The notes under the pieces: model-generated
What the model was told of the DNA's origin: nothing
Seen by the model: only the letters and a program-made list of their open reading frames with translations
Database searches by the model: none
Made by a program: the position numbers and the translations under genes
Shown: positions 1 through 7,461 of the stretch, one piece after another
Numbering within the stretch: the stretch's first letter is position 1
Layout of the letters: each line of letters starts with the position of its first letter
Source of the DNA: CAZVBV01 sp964513975
GTDB lineage: Bacteria > Patescibacteriota > Gracilibacteria > UBA4473
DNA length: 47,247 nucleotides
Reading direction: 5' to 3'
Assembly: GCA_964513975.1 (NCBI GenBank)
Contig: CAZEON010000003.1
Span: 1-47,247, forward strand

Positions 1-481
1 TTTGATCTAGTGTGAAATTGAAAGTTAGGTCTTCAAAGACTTGAACTTGATGCGGATAAATTGAATATTGCAAGCCACGATGAACATTGATGAATCCTCG
101 TAGTTTCTGCCAATCATTCACAATAATCTCAAGATATCTCCCGAATTTCTGCCATGTAATACCAGCATCAGGAACACAAAAATATTCATCAGCTCGATCA
201 CCCTCATCTTCTTCACCGTAATATCCTTGATGCACACTAAATGAAATAGGTTTTAATGCTTCAACAATCGCATTCATCCCCACGCTCGTTTGAAGTGCCA
301 TTGTGCGAAAATCTGCATGAGTCCACAGTATATTATTCTCAAATGCCTTGAGATCTTTGAGTTTCTCCACCAAAGCCTCAAAAATCGCCTGTGTGCCATC
401 TTTTTCACCATAACGACACAATGTACCAATGCTTGGGATTGGAGGCGGACATGCCCGTAATGTTGCGTTATTTTTGATCAT
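1..481 (-). CDS. hypothetical protein, 3' end cut by window edge
   Basis: An open frame of about 160 codons runs from an ATG at 481 through position 1 without a stop, so the C-terminus lies outside the window. The protein begins MIKNNATLRACPPPIPSIGT and is a soluble mixed alpha/beta-looking sequence rich in Trp, Tyr and acidic residues, with no signal peptide or membrane segment. I do not recognise the family. It follows the terminase-small-subunit-like gene (519-869) by 37 bp on the same strand, so the two probably share a transcript and a phage-derived origin. In a phage this position would often hold the large terminase, but no Walker motif is visible in the part seen, so that identity is not supported. 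Confidence 0.6.
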   Translation of the reverse strand, partial: MIKNNATLRACPPPIPSIGTLCRYGEKDGTQAIFEALVEKLKDLKAFENNILWTHADFRTMALQTSVGMNAIVEALKPISFSVHQGYYGEEDEGDRADEYFCVPDAGITWQKFGRYLEIIVNDWQKLRGFINVHRGLQYSIYPHQVQVFEDLTFNFTLDQ

Positions 482-518
482 TGATTGATATCTTCATATT
501 CATATAAATTTTTAGAAC

Positions 519-869
519 TTATTCATCCAAACAGAGTAAATCTGCCAACTCTTTGGTCGGATCATGGACTTCTGTTTGAATTTTCTGCATATACTTACGA
601 TTGCGTGATTGCAGATAAAATCGCACCATCGCCATGTCTTTATGCACGATGATTGCTTCTGCCATACGATCTTCGGCGATAATTCCTATTTCAATTTCTC
701 TTATTTCCTCGGCTTGTTCGGCGAATTCAAGATCATCTCTGCCCCACTTATAAAATGTATAACTTGATATTCCTGCATCTTTACAGGCAAGCGTCACAAT
801 CCCACGTCGCCTTTGAAAGGCTTCAAGAAAGCGTTTTTTATCCTGAGATGTTGTCTTTTTTCCTTGCAT
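519..869 (-). CDS. terminase small subunit-like helix-turn-helix protein
   Basis: 116 residues, ATG start. Residues about 8-45 (SQDKKRFLEAFQRRRGIVTL followed by ACKDAGISSYTFYKWGRDD) look like the helix-turn-helix/homeodomain-like segment found in phage small terminase subunits of the phBC6A51 type. A helical tail follows (EEIREIEIGIIAEDRMAEAI), then a segment RFYLQSRNRKYMQK that resembles the usual end of this domain. In that family the protein recognises viral DNA for packaging. No large terminase, portal or capsid gene is visible nearby, so this is more likely a phage remnant or a domesticated HTH protein than part of an intact prophage. It lies just upstream of the partial gene at 1-481. 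Confidence 0.6.
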   Translation of the reverse strand: MQGKKTTSQDKKRFLEAFQRRRGIVTLACKDAGISSYTFYKWGRDDLEFAEQAEEIREIEIGIIAEDRMAEAIIVHKDMAMVRFYLQSRNRKYMQKIQTEVHDPTKELADLLCLDE

Positions 870-889
870 AATATTGGCTTAAATTAGAT

Positions 890-1016
890 GGCTGTCCGTG
901 TGAGAAGTGCGAGAAGTGGAAATGATTTTATACATAAAAATCCCAACTCTCCTTGCTTCTGCTGGGCAGAAACGAGTTGGTCTTTAAGACTCTTCTCGAC
1001 TATTCAGTGACAGTCC
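890..1016. other. intergenic region able to form a long nested hairpin
   Basis: The stretch 870-1179 has no gene. Four nested complementary blocks are visible: outer CTGTC (892-896) with GACAG (1009-1013); GAGAAG (902-907, or 911-916) with CTTCTC (992-997); CCAACTC (943-949) with GAGTTGG (974-980); and innermost TTCTG with CAGAA. Together they could fold this stretch into one rod-like RNA between convergent or unrelated transcripts. Function unknown; it could be a terminator-like structure, a small RNA, or a fragment of a mobile element. Confidence 0.4.
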
Positions 1017-1091
1017 AGTACTAAAATAATATCAGAAGCTATGCCAAAATCAAATAGAAAGGAAAATTAGGAGTGAGAAGCTGTGAAAATT

Positions 1092-1118
1092 CAGTTGTCA
1101 AGAAATCCTTTACAACTG
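1092..1118. repeat. 27-bp imperfect hairpin, left copy
   Basis: CAGTTGTCAAG, five spacer bases, then CTTTACAACTG form an imperfect inverted repeat. A near-identical 27-bp element is at 4570-4596 (23 of 27 positions equal by eye). The two copies flank the cassette of three minus-strand genes at 1180-4473 in the same orientation. Confidence 0.6.
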
Positions 1119-1179
1119 AAATAAATTATTCGAATTTTTCTAGAGACTGAGTAGTGATATACATTTTTTGCACCTTTCC

Positions 1180-2538
1180 TTATTTAGTTAAGTCCATTTT
1201 CCTTTCAATCTCAGACAAATATATTTCTCCTTTTGTTTTCAGAGTAGAAGAATCTGCTGTAGCATTAAATTTTTCAAAGTAAATTAATGCATTTGAAAGG
1301 TCATTCAATTTCCAATATGTTAAATATCCAATCCAAAAATATAATTGTTGTTTTTCTGGATGTTTGGTGATTAAATTTTCATTGAAGACCAACACCTCCT
1401 TAATTGTATTATCTTCACCTTCATAGGATTGTTGACGAATTTGTTTACAAATTTTTAAAGCTTTATCAACCTTGTCAGTCCAAAAATATAAAAAGGCAAG
1501 ATTATATCTCCATACCAAGTTTCCACTTGCACAATCGCGTGCTCTACAAACCTTTTTAATACTCTCTGATATGTTTTTATCCAAAAAATCTAACTGAGAA
1601 GATAATAAAAGAGCACTGTAATGCTTGGGAATATGCTTTAAAACAAAATTTAAATTATTTTTTACAATATCTTGCTCTTGTCCCTGTAAATAGTAGTTAA
1701 AGGCAATTAAATATTTTTCATCAATAAAAAAATTAAAAGCTTTTGTTCTTATTTCTCTTAAATGAGGAGGGAGAGGTCTAAATTTATTAAACTGCTGATA
1801 TAAATTGCTATGCAATTTTTCAGCTAAAATAAAATCTCCTGAAACAAATGCAGCAACTCCAACAATATATTTTATAGATAAATAAACGAAATCTGCAGAT
1901 ATTTCAAAACCTTTAAGTTGAATTTTTTCTATAAATTCAATTTTTTTAGGAAGAATTCTTGAAAAATCAATGGCAATACTTTGACTTACTTCTTTTGGAA
2001 TAGGTTTATGGGTAACATAGCCATTAAGATCAAAAAAATATTTTTCGTCTCCATCTTTTTTCTTTTTTACTTCACCCCAAACAAAATAGTGAGCTTTTAT
2101 TTTTTGATTGATCTCTCTTACAAATATTGATGGATCCTCTGATTCTTTTATTTGTTCTGCAAAATGGTTTTCTAAAAAAATTAGATGAAATGTTTTTAAC
2201 AATTTTTCCTCTTGGAAATTTTTATGTATTTTGGAAACAAAATCATCTTTTAATTCCATTCTTTCTTTTTCATTTTTAGAATAAATAGCAATAACAATTC
2301 CTACTTTTTCTTTCTTGTTTCTAGGCAGGTGAAATTTAAAATAAGACCAATAAATAAACTCAAATAAAATAATGGCTCCATAAATTAAAAATCTCCAATT
2401 ACTTATTATTAGTTTATCTATAAAACCATCAATTGTTGTGAAAAATACCAAAGAAAGAATTAATAAAATTAAAAAACCCCATAATTTATGAAAATTATTT
2501 TTTACCAATTCCAAATAGATTTTTAAATCACTTATCAT
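1180..2538 (-). CDS. membrane-anchored TPR-like protein
   Basis: 452 residues from the ATG at 2538; a longer frame from a TTG at 2580 would overlap the upstream gene and is less likely. After about 18 residues come two hydrophobic segments (LWGFLILLILSLVFF and WRFLIYGAIILFEFIYW), so the protein is probably anchored in the cytoplasmic membrane. A cytosolic alpha/beta region follows (begins KVGIVIAIYSKNEKERMELK) with a segment AHYFVWGEV that faintly recalls TolB/FlgO-type domains. The C-terminal half is alpha-helical and TPR-like, for example NLVWRYNLAFLYFWTDKVDK and YFWIGYLTYWKLNDLSNALI. It sits 16 bp downstream of the DUF2779 nuclease and probably shares its transcript. A sensor or scaffold role in a nuclease cassette is inference only. 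Confidence 0.65.
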   Translation of the reverse strand: MISDLKIYLELVKNNFHKLWGFLILLILSLVFFTTIDGFIDKLIISNWRFLIYGAIILFEFIYWSYFKFHLPRNKKEKVGIVIAIYSKNEKERMELKDDFVSKIHKNFQEEKLLKTFHLIFLENHFAEQIKESEDPSIFVREINQKIKAHYFVWGEVKKKKDGDEKYFFDLNGYVTHKPIPKEVSQSIAIDFSRILPKKIEFIEKIQLKGFEISADFVYLSIKYIVGVAAFVSGDFILAEKLHSNLYQQFNKFRPLPPHLREIRTKAFNFFIDEKYLIAFNYYLQGQEQDIVKNNLNFVLKHIPKHYSALLLSSQLDFLDKNISESIKKVCRARDCASGNLVWRYNLAFLYFWTDKVDKALKICKQIRQQSYEGEDNTIKEVLVFNENLITKHPEKQQLYFWIGYLTYWKLNDLSNALIYFEKFNATADSSTLKTKGEIYLSEIERKMDLTK

Positions 2539-2554
2539 GTATATTTCATTAAAT

Positions 2555-4051
2555 TTAATACAACTTCTCCAAAGCCTCAAATATTCGCACCATCGCTAAA
2601 GTATCTAATTCACAATATTTCAACAAATCATCCCTAATTTGATCCTTCTCTTTTTGCCCCTCAGTCTCAAACATCATCGTTTTCCATGCATTCATTGCCA
2701 TTGAACCATCACTTACGTTTAAGTCTTTATAACTCAGGTCTGGTGCTAATACTGGCAAAACCTTTTTGATTGAATAGCTCCCTCTGAAATCATGATGTGT
2801 ATAGAGATTTTTTGAGAAGATCTCCATCAAATCAAAGAGTCTTTGATTATAATTGTAAAAAACCTCTGCATATTCAGGCATTAGTTCTGCAATATCTTCA
2901 TGGCATTTTCCTTCAAATTTTTTATTCCAAACAACAACACTCCCATCACCACCCATTATTTCCATTAATGAGAGTGCAAGAGCTTTCATAGGATGACTTT
3001 CTTTATCTGTCTCTAAAAACTCATAATGCTCCAACTCACCGTATGGCTCTTTTTGAATGTGCAATGAATATTGAAATGGCACTTGCTGATAGGGTTTACA
3101 TCCATCATAAATTGGAATAGCCGTTGGAAAAGTTTCATAATCCAAAAAATATAATGGATACTCTAATTTTTCTAATTCAGACTTAATCTCAGTAGTTTTA
3201 ATTATTGGGATTTTTGTTTGTGTGACATCAACATGATTTCTTTGATATTTTGATAGTTTAAAGTCTTCAGGAACATCTTCAATCAAGCAATAATCTCCCT
3301 CAACTAAAGCTTCCAGTTTCTTTTTACTCGATCCAATACGAACAATGTCATGCACAGAATAGTCAGGAATTTCTGGGTATAAATAATTGAAAGCAGGGCA
3401 GTGATTTGATCTTGATTCATAAATACAATCACAGGGTATAGGCTCTCTTTCTTTTTCTAGCAACCGCTTCATGTCATCGATCATTAATTTGATCTTCGAT
3501 TCCAGTTCTTTTGCTTTCTCCGTGATATCTGTAACTTGCAATAATTTTACAGGGATAATTTTGCCTTGTTTTATAAACTCCTTATCAAGCTCAATCAAAT
3601 TTACTTTACCGATTTTATAGCCAGCTTTTTGCATAACGATGTACTGAAATGAAGCATCATAAAGGTGTTCATTTTTCTTTTTCTCTTTGCCAGTTGATCC
3701 TTTTACCTCATTGATAATCCAATATTGGCTTTCTTCATCCCACTCTAAAACATCCACCATCACATAAAGCCCTTCAACTTCAAATGTAGCTTGGAAAATA
3801 CTCTTCTTTTCTTCATCTAAAAATTGTTTTGTATCTGCTACAGCCTGCGATTGTCTACTTTCTACCAAAACACCACTCGGGAAAAGTTTTCTTGCCCATC
3901 TCTCTACCTCTTGTCCGTTTTTAACCAACTCCTTATCAAACTCATTGAGTTCCATATTTGTTAAAATCTCAGGTTTTTTCTTCCAAAACCAAAAATACGC
4001 TGGGCATTGCAGGTATTTTAGGAAATCGGATTTTGTAATTGTGTTATTCAT
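2555..4051 (-). CDS. DUF2779 nuclease: Cas4-like PD-(D/E)XK domain plus DEDD-type exonuclease-like domain
   Basis: 498 residues. The N-terminal half resembles Cas4-like nucleases: C16 near the start and a late cluster C207, C209, C218 could hold a [4Fe-4S] cluster, with the catalytic core D100 and E115-V-K117 between them. The C-terminal half matches the DUF2779 region and has an RNase H/DEDD exonuclease pattern: YFLDYETFP (D304, E306), LFDLMEIF (D407) and YCELDTLAMVRIFE (D483). The protein would be expected to degrade or process DNA or RNA; its real substrate is unknown. The start overlaps the stop of the small nuclease gene upstream by 4 bp (ATGA), a sign of translational coupling. Both nuclease centres look intact. 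Confidence 0.82.
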   Translation of the reverse strand: MNNTITKSDFLKYLQCPAYFWFWKKKPEILTNMELNEFDKELVKNGQEVERWARKLFPSGVLVESRQSQAVADTKQFLDEEKKSIFQATFEVEGLYVMVDVLEWDEESQYWIINEVKGSTGKEKKKNEHLYDASFQYIVMQKAGYKIGKVNLIELDKEFIKQGKIIPVKLLQVTDITEKAKELESKIKLMIDDMKRLLEKEREPIPCDCIYESRSNHCPAFNYLYPEIPDYSVHDIVRIGSSKKKLEALVEGDYCLIEDVPEDFKLSKYQRNHVDVTQTKIPIIKTTEIKSELEKLEYPLYFLDYETFPTAIPIYDGCKPYQQVPFQYSLHIQKEPYGELEHYEFLETDKESHPMKALALSLMEIMGGDGSVVVWNKKFEGKCHEDIAELMPEYAEVFYNYNQRLFDLMEIFSKNLYTHHDFRGSYSIKKVLPVLAPDLSYKDLNVSDGSMAMNAWKTMMFETEGQKEKDQIRDDLLKYCELDTLAMVRIFEALEKLY

Positions 4052-4473
4052 TTTAAAAAGTATGTATTAGGTTTTTCTTCAACTTCCCCATTTTCATGAA
4101 CTAAAAAAACTTTTAGATTCAATAATTTCCATCCATATTTCATCTTTTTTATCTTGTTTTTAAAAGTCTCTTCCCATTTTTTTGGAATTCCAAGGGCATA
4201 ATATCTTGCACGATTTGGCTTATTGCCCTCTTTGTCCATTCTACAAAGTATTTGACCAAGTAAATTATAAAAAGCTGAATGTTTTACTTGATTTTGTGAA
4301 CTTGTTCCTTCTCCTTTAACCTCAATAAGATATATTTTCCTCCACTTTGGATGCCAAGCAGTAATATCTACACCATGTTCACCAATATTTTTTGGCAGGT
4401 TTGTTGTTATCCAGCCCTTTTTTATTAAAAAATCTCTAATATGTTTTTCAACTTGTGATTCTTTTAATATCAT
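4048..4473 (-). CDS. small PD-(D/E)XK nuclease-like protein
   Basis: 141 residues. The motif GEHGVDITAW (D36), followed by YLIEVKGEGTSSQNQ (E51, K53, Q60/Q62), is the PD-(D/E)XK signature of Mrr-like and Holliday-junction-resolvase-like nucleases; the N-terminal helix carries ESQVEKHIRDFLIKKG. The protein is too short for an extra DNA-recognition domain. It is the first gene of a three-gene minus-strand run with the DUF2779 nuclease (4-bp overlap) and the membrane TPR protein. A homologous product could be a restriction nuclease or a DNA repair nuclease; context in an accessory island favours defence. Confidence 0.72.
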   Translation of the reverse strand: MILKESQVEKHIRDFLIKKGWITTNLPKNIGEHGVDITAWHPKWRKIYLIEVKGEGTSSQNQVKHSAFYNLLGQILCRMDKEGNKPNRARYYALGIPKKWEETFKNKIKKMKYGWKLLNLKVFLVHENGEVEEKPNTYFLK

Positions 4474-4497
4474 AATTTATATATTAAATTTCAGTAT

Positions 4498-4538
4498 GTC
4501 GGGAATCCCGACCAACTGGTGACAAAATGTCACCGTCT
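4498..4538. repeat. two adjacent short palindromes in the 4474-4712 intergenic region
   Basis: Position 4498-4512 reads GTCGGGAATCCCGAC, and 4518-4534 reads GGTGACAAAATGTCACC, followed by GTCT. The second has a close partner at 14448-14467 (18 of 20 bases from GTGACA onward). The rest of 4474-4712 holds the hairpin at 4570-4596 and no gene. Confidence 0.7.
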
Positions 4539-4569
4539 AGCTTTCCTTCTTTATTTTTCCATCAGAGGC

Positions 4570-4596
4570 AGTTGTTAAGTAATCCTTAACAACTGA
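4570..4596. repeat. 27-bp hairpin, right copy
   Basis: CAGTTGTTAAG (4570-4580), loop TAATC, CTTAACAACTG (4586-4596): a perfect 11-bp stem. On the plus strand it is followed by ATTTTTC, so it could also terminate a plus-strand transcript; on the minus strand, the direction of the neighbouring genes, there is no U tract. It is the partner of 1092-1118. Confidence 0.65.
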
Positions 4597-4712
4597 TTTT
4601 TCGCTTAACTCTCCCTCTTTTAAGATATTTATGGTGTGCGAACTGATGTTTTGCTTTAAGGTGTTGTATCTGATGATATTTTATTGTAGATCTTGTGTCA
4701 TGGAGTTTAAAC

Positions 4713-5555
4713 TTATTTAAGTTTCTTTTGATTTACTTTTTTATTTTCAAGATAGTTCTTATCTGAAATCACACTTCTTCCAATTTCTTTTTCTGTATTT
4801 TCTCGTGCATCTCCTGCTACCTTTCCACCTCGTTTTGCTACTTTTTTATTTTCAGTCATTCCTTTCGGGTTTTCATTCTCAGATATTTCAGTTGTAACTT
4901 TTTCACCAAGCATTGTAAAAATCAACTCAAGATCTGTCATATTATCTCTCAAGTTTGCTTTTGATTTTGTAGGAATATTTTTGAGTTTTTTGTATTCACT
5001 CGGAGTCATTCCAAAGGTTGCTTTTGATATTTCCGCAGTCAAAATAGCGTAATCTCGATGTTCGGTAATTCCTCGATCTTTCCATTCATCTGTAAGATTT
5101 TGACGAACGGCAATCCCACGCAAGCGTTTATCAATCCAATTTTTATCATATCCTTTTTGCTCATATAATTGTTTCATTCTTTCTTGAGCGAGTTCAGGAT
5201 TTTCTATTTCTTCAATTCGTTCATATCCCACTTTTGCAAGCCATCTTTTGAATGGTTCCGCTTTCGGAGAAGGAATCGATTGGATGATACGAAGAATCGT
5301 CTCAGTATTTCCTGAAAGAGTTTTTCTATTTTTTCCTGTTTTTGTAGGCATTTCTACATGGGGACAATTTGTCCCTATGTAGCTTTTTAGCTCTTCATCT
5401 CTTTTTCTTAGTTTTTTTAAATAATCTGTTGGGTTTGTAGAATCTGTCAAAGCTTCAACAATATCTACAACAGAAAAATACCATTGATTTTCATACCAAA
5501 TTTTTCGGATTTCTTTTTTTTCAAAGAGGGCGATTTTGTGGGGAATAGGATTCAT
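4713..5555 (-). CDS. DinD-like protein with BRO N-terminal domain
   Basis: 280 residues. The N-terminus (EIRKIWYENQWYFSVVDIVE, then a KKLRKRDEELKSY segment) is a BRO-N/phage antirepressor-type domain. The middle segment TETILRIIQSIPSPKAEPFK and the following RWLAKVGYERIEEI match the DNA-damage-inducible protein D (DinD) family closely. The C-terminus also fits, with GGKVAGDARENTEKEIGRSV and SDKNYLENKK. E. coli DinD is a LexA-regulated inhibitor of RecA activity; whether this homologue acts the same way is inferred. A 29-bp palindrome (5354-5382) lies inside the coding sequence. The gene is 5 bp downstream of the Gp37/Gp68 gene and probably shares its transcript. Confidence 0.8.
   Translation of the reverse strand: MNPIPHKIALFEKKEIRKIWYENQWYFSVVDIVEALTDSTNPTDYLKKLRKRDEELKSYIGTNCPHVEMPTKTGKNRKTLSGNTETILRIIQSIPSPKAEPFKRWLAKVGYERIEEIENPELAQERMKQLYEQKGYDKNWIDKRLRGIAVRQNLTDEWKDRGITEHRDYAILTAEISKATFGMTPSEYKKLKNIPTKSKANLRDNMTDLELIFTMLGEKVTTEISENENPKGMTENKKVAKRGGKVAGDARENTEKEIGRSVISDKNYLENKKVNQKKLK
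5354..5382. repeat. 29-bp palindrome inside the dinD-like coding sequence
   Basis: The sequence runs CTACAT, G, GGGACAA, T, TTGTCCC, T, ATGTAG; 13 of 14 arm pairs match and the other is G-T. It encodes the segment SYIGTNCPH near residue 57-65. Its GACAA/TTGTC core resembles the palindromes at 4518 and 14448. Confidence 0.75.
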
Positions 5556-5560
5556 AGGGC

Positions 5561-6343
5561 TTAGATTAATTGTTCCTGTTTTATTTTTAATTCCCTTGAT
5601 TTCGGTGGAATTGAGATTTTTTCAGGATACTCATCCCAAATTTTATTGAGCAAAGTTCTTCCATTCGCTTTCTTACTCCTTCTTACTCCATCAGCCCCCC
5701 ATGTTCCCCATTGCTTGAAGAAAAATGCTGTTTCCTGTTTTTTACATTGTTCCTTGATATTTAAAACCCATTCCTCTTTCATTGGTCGAGCTTTTGCTCC
5801 GCTTTCGCCACCAACGATTGCCCAATCAATATTTTTTAAGTTTAATTCTCCCAAATCTTCTAAAAGTGGTTCTAATGACAAAAATTTGATCTTTGCATCA
5901 ATATTTCGTAGGCAATCAATTCGTGGTCTTGTGCGTTTACATTCAACAGTTACGCCAAGCCATACATTTTTAGGTATTACTTTATTTTTGAAATACTTTT
6001 CCATATTTTCTGCTCGTTTTGTTAAAAGCTGGTAAGTATGTTGTGGTGTTTTTTTAATAACTTCAAAAATTTGATCTAAAAATTCTTCAGGCATTTCTTC
6101 ATGCCAGAGATCACTCATAGAATTTACAAAGAATTTTGTAGGCTTCTTCGTTTTAAATGGTAATTCAAGGCGATGAGGAAGTATTTTGAATTTAAATCCA
6201 TCCTTGTAATCATCTACACCCATTGCCTGAAGTCGTTTCGCCATAACCTCTGCATAGCAATTTTGGCATCCCTCAGATACTTTTGTGCATCCAATTGAAG
6301 GATTCCATGTTGCCTCTGTCCATTCTATTTTTGAAGTTTTCAT
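5561..6343 (-). CDS. phage Gp37/Gp68-like three-Cys-motif protein (DUF5131)
   Basis: 260 residues. The N-terminus KIEWTEATWNPSIGCTKVSE is the signature of the Gp37/Gp68 family, and C19, C26 and C29 (GC..., then GCQNCYAE) form its three-Cys motif, likely binding a metal or Fe-S cluster. Further hallmarks are FFVNSMSDLWHEEMPEEF, YQLLTKRAENM, WLGVTVE and WAIVGGESGAKARPM. The fold and motif recall radical-SAM-like proteins, although the spacing CX6CX2C differs from the classical CX3CX2C. The next gene downstream on the strand is dinD-like; the gene just upstream (gap 4 bp) is TcmP, the standard partner of this family. Biochemical activity is unknown. Confidence 0.85.
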   Translation of the reverse strand: MKTSKIEWTEATWNPSIGCTKVSEGCQNCYAEVMAKRLQAMGVDDYKDGFKFKILPHRLELPFKTKKPTKFFVNSMSDLWHEEMPEEFLDQIFEVIKKTPQHTYQLLTKRAENMEKYFKNKVIPKNVWLGVTVECKRTRPRIDCLRNIDAKIKFLSLEPLLEDLGELNLKNIDWAIVGGESGAKARPMKEEWVLNIKEQCKKQETAFFFKQWGTWGADGVRRSKKANGRTLLNKIWDEYPEKISIPPKSRELKIKQEQLI

Positions 6344-6347
6344 AAGT

Positions 6348-7445
6348 CTATTGGTTAAAACGAAAAATTATATTTTTTGTTATTTTTTCAGCAATATTCC
6401 ATTGTGATTGCTTTGTTATATTATTTCCTAGTGCATCAAATACTGAAATTTTCTTTTTAGAATCAAGATCTTTTAAAATATCCTTTGCATATTTTGGTAG
6501 AAATTCCTCCATAATAGTAAATTTTACTATTTCTGAATTTGTCATTTCCTTTACTTCTTTCAATTTTTCAATCAACTTCTTAGAAAATATTTCGAATTTT
6601 GATGTTCCTTGTGTGCCAAATAACGAAGCTTGACCTGTATTTTTCGTATTCGCTCCTTTTCCATCTTCTGACATTTTTAAGGCAACTTTATTCATATATA
6701 ACATTCCTTCTTGGTTTTTAGTTAAAAGAAAAAGGGCATTCTTACTTGAACCTCCATCAAGAAGAACTGGTCTCACAAAATCCAGACCAATTTCTTCTTT
6801 AAGCTTTTCTTTTACTGACTGCATAAATTCATCAATATTTTCATAATCTGCTATTCCTTTTTTTGTAAAAGCTTCCACAAAAACTCTTGTTTTGTGATTT
6901 TTTTTCATTTTTTCATCACTGGCAAATCTATAACTATGAAAAATTGGTATAAATAATAAGATTTCAGAATAAGGAAGCTCCATTAATAATCTAAGATGAT
7001 CCATTCCAATATTTGAATATGTGAAAGGATCTAAAAAGAAAAACTTAGGTAATTTATTGTTTTTAAACTGTTTTAATATTTTGGAAGTAATATCAACAAA
7101 ATCCTGATTTTGAGGTGGGAAAATATTAATAGATTCATCAATAAATCCCTCTAATTCTTGTTTTAGATTTTCAATATTTTTTGCCTCGTTATCATTAAAC
7201 AAAATATATATTTGAGGATTTTTCTTTTTTAATATTTCGGAAGTTAAAATATATTGAGCTGTGTCTAGTAATACTAACGGACTTCCTTTTTCTTCTCCAT
7301 TTTTTCCAGTCCCACAAAATAAGTCTGCAATAAAACATTTTCCAAAAGTCATTAATATCTTAGGTAGATATCCTTTAATATAGCCTTGATAAATATCAAT
7401 TTTTGCAGAAGTTAAACTGGTTTGTTGATTATGGAAATTTGTCAT
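6348..7445 (-). CDS. three-Cys-motif partner protein TcmP
   Basis: 365 residues. The opening TSAKIDIYQGYIKGYLPKIL followed by FIADLFCGTGKNGEEKGSPL is typical of TcmP: the glycine-rich motif at residues 41-50 (D41, G45, G47) resembles motif I of Rossmann-fold, SAM-dependent methyltransferases. The segment FFFLDPFTYSNI could correspond to the catalytic motif IV region. The name comes from the recurring adjacency to the three-Cys-motif Gp37/Gp68 protein, seen here with 4 bp between the genes. The C-terminal part (KEVKEMTNSEIVKFTIMEEF) looks like a winged-helix segment. Substrate and biological role are not established. Confidence 0.83.
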   Translation of the reverse strand: MTNFHNQQTSLTSAKIDIYQGYIKGYLPKILMTFGKCFIADLFCGTGKNGEEKGSPLVLLDTAQYILTSEILKKKNPQIYILFNDNEAKNIENLKQELEGFIDESINIFPPQNQDFVDITSKILKQFKNNKLPKFFFLDPFTYSNIGMDHLRLLMELPYSEILLFIPIFHSYRFASDEKMKKNHKTRVFVEAFTKKGIADYENIDEFMQSVKEKLKEEIGLDFVRPVLLDGGSSKNALFLLTKNQEGMLYMNKVALKMSEDGKGANTKNTGQASLFGTQGTSKFEIFSKKLIEKLKEVKEMTNSEIVKFTIMEEFLPKYAKDILKDLDSKKKISVFDALGNNITKQSQWNIAEKITKNIIFRFNQ

Positions 7446-7461
7446 ATTTGGAAATTTAAAT

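Noticed and set aside
1..869. Intact prophage at the left edge
   Set aside because: Only one phage-like gene can be argued for; no large terminase, portal, capsid or integrase is seen in the window.
4474..4712. CRISPR association of the Cas4-like DUF2779 nuclease
   Set aside because: No repeat-spacer array and no cas1, cas2 or effector gene is present; the palindromes here are single, unequal elements.
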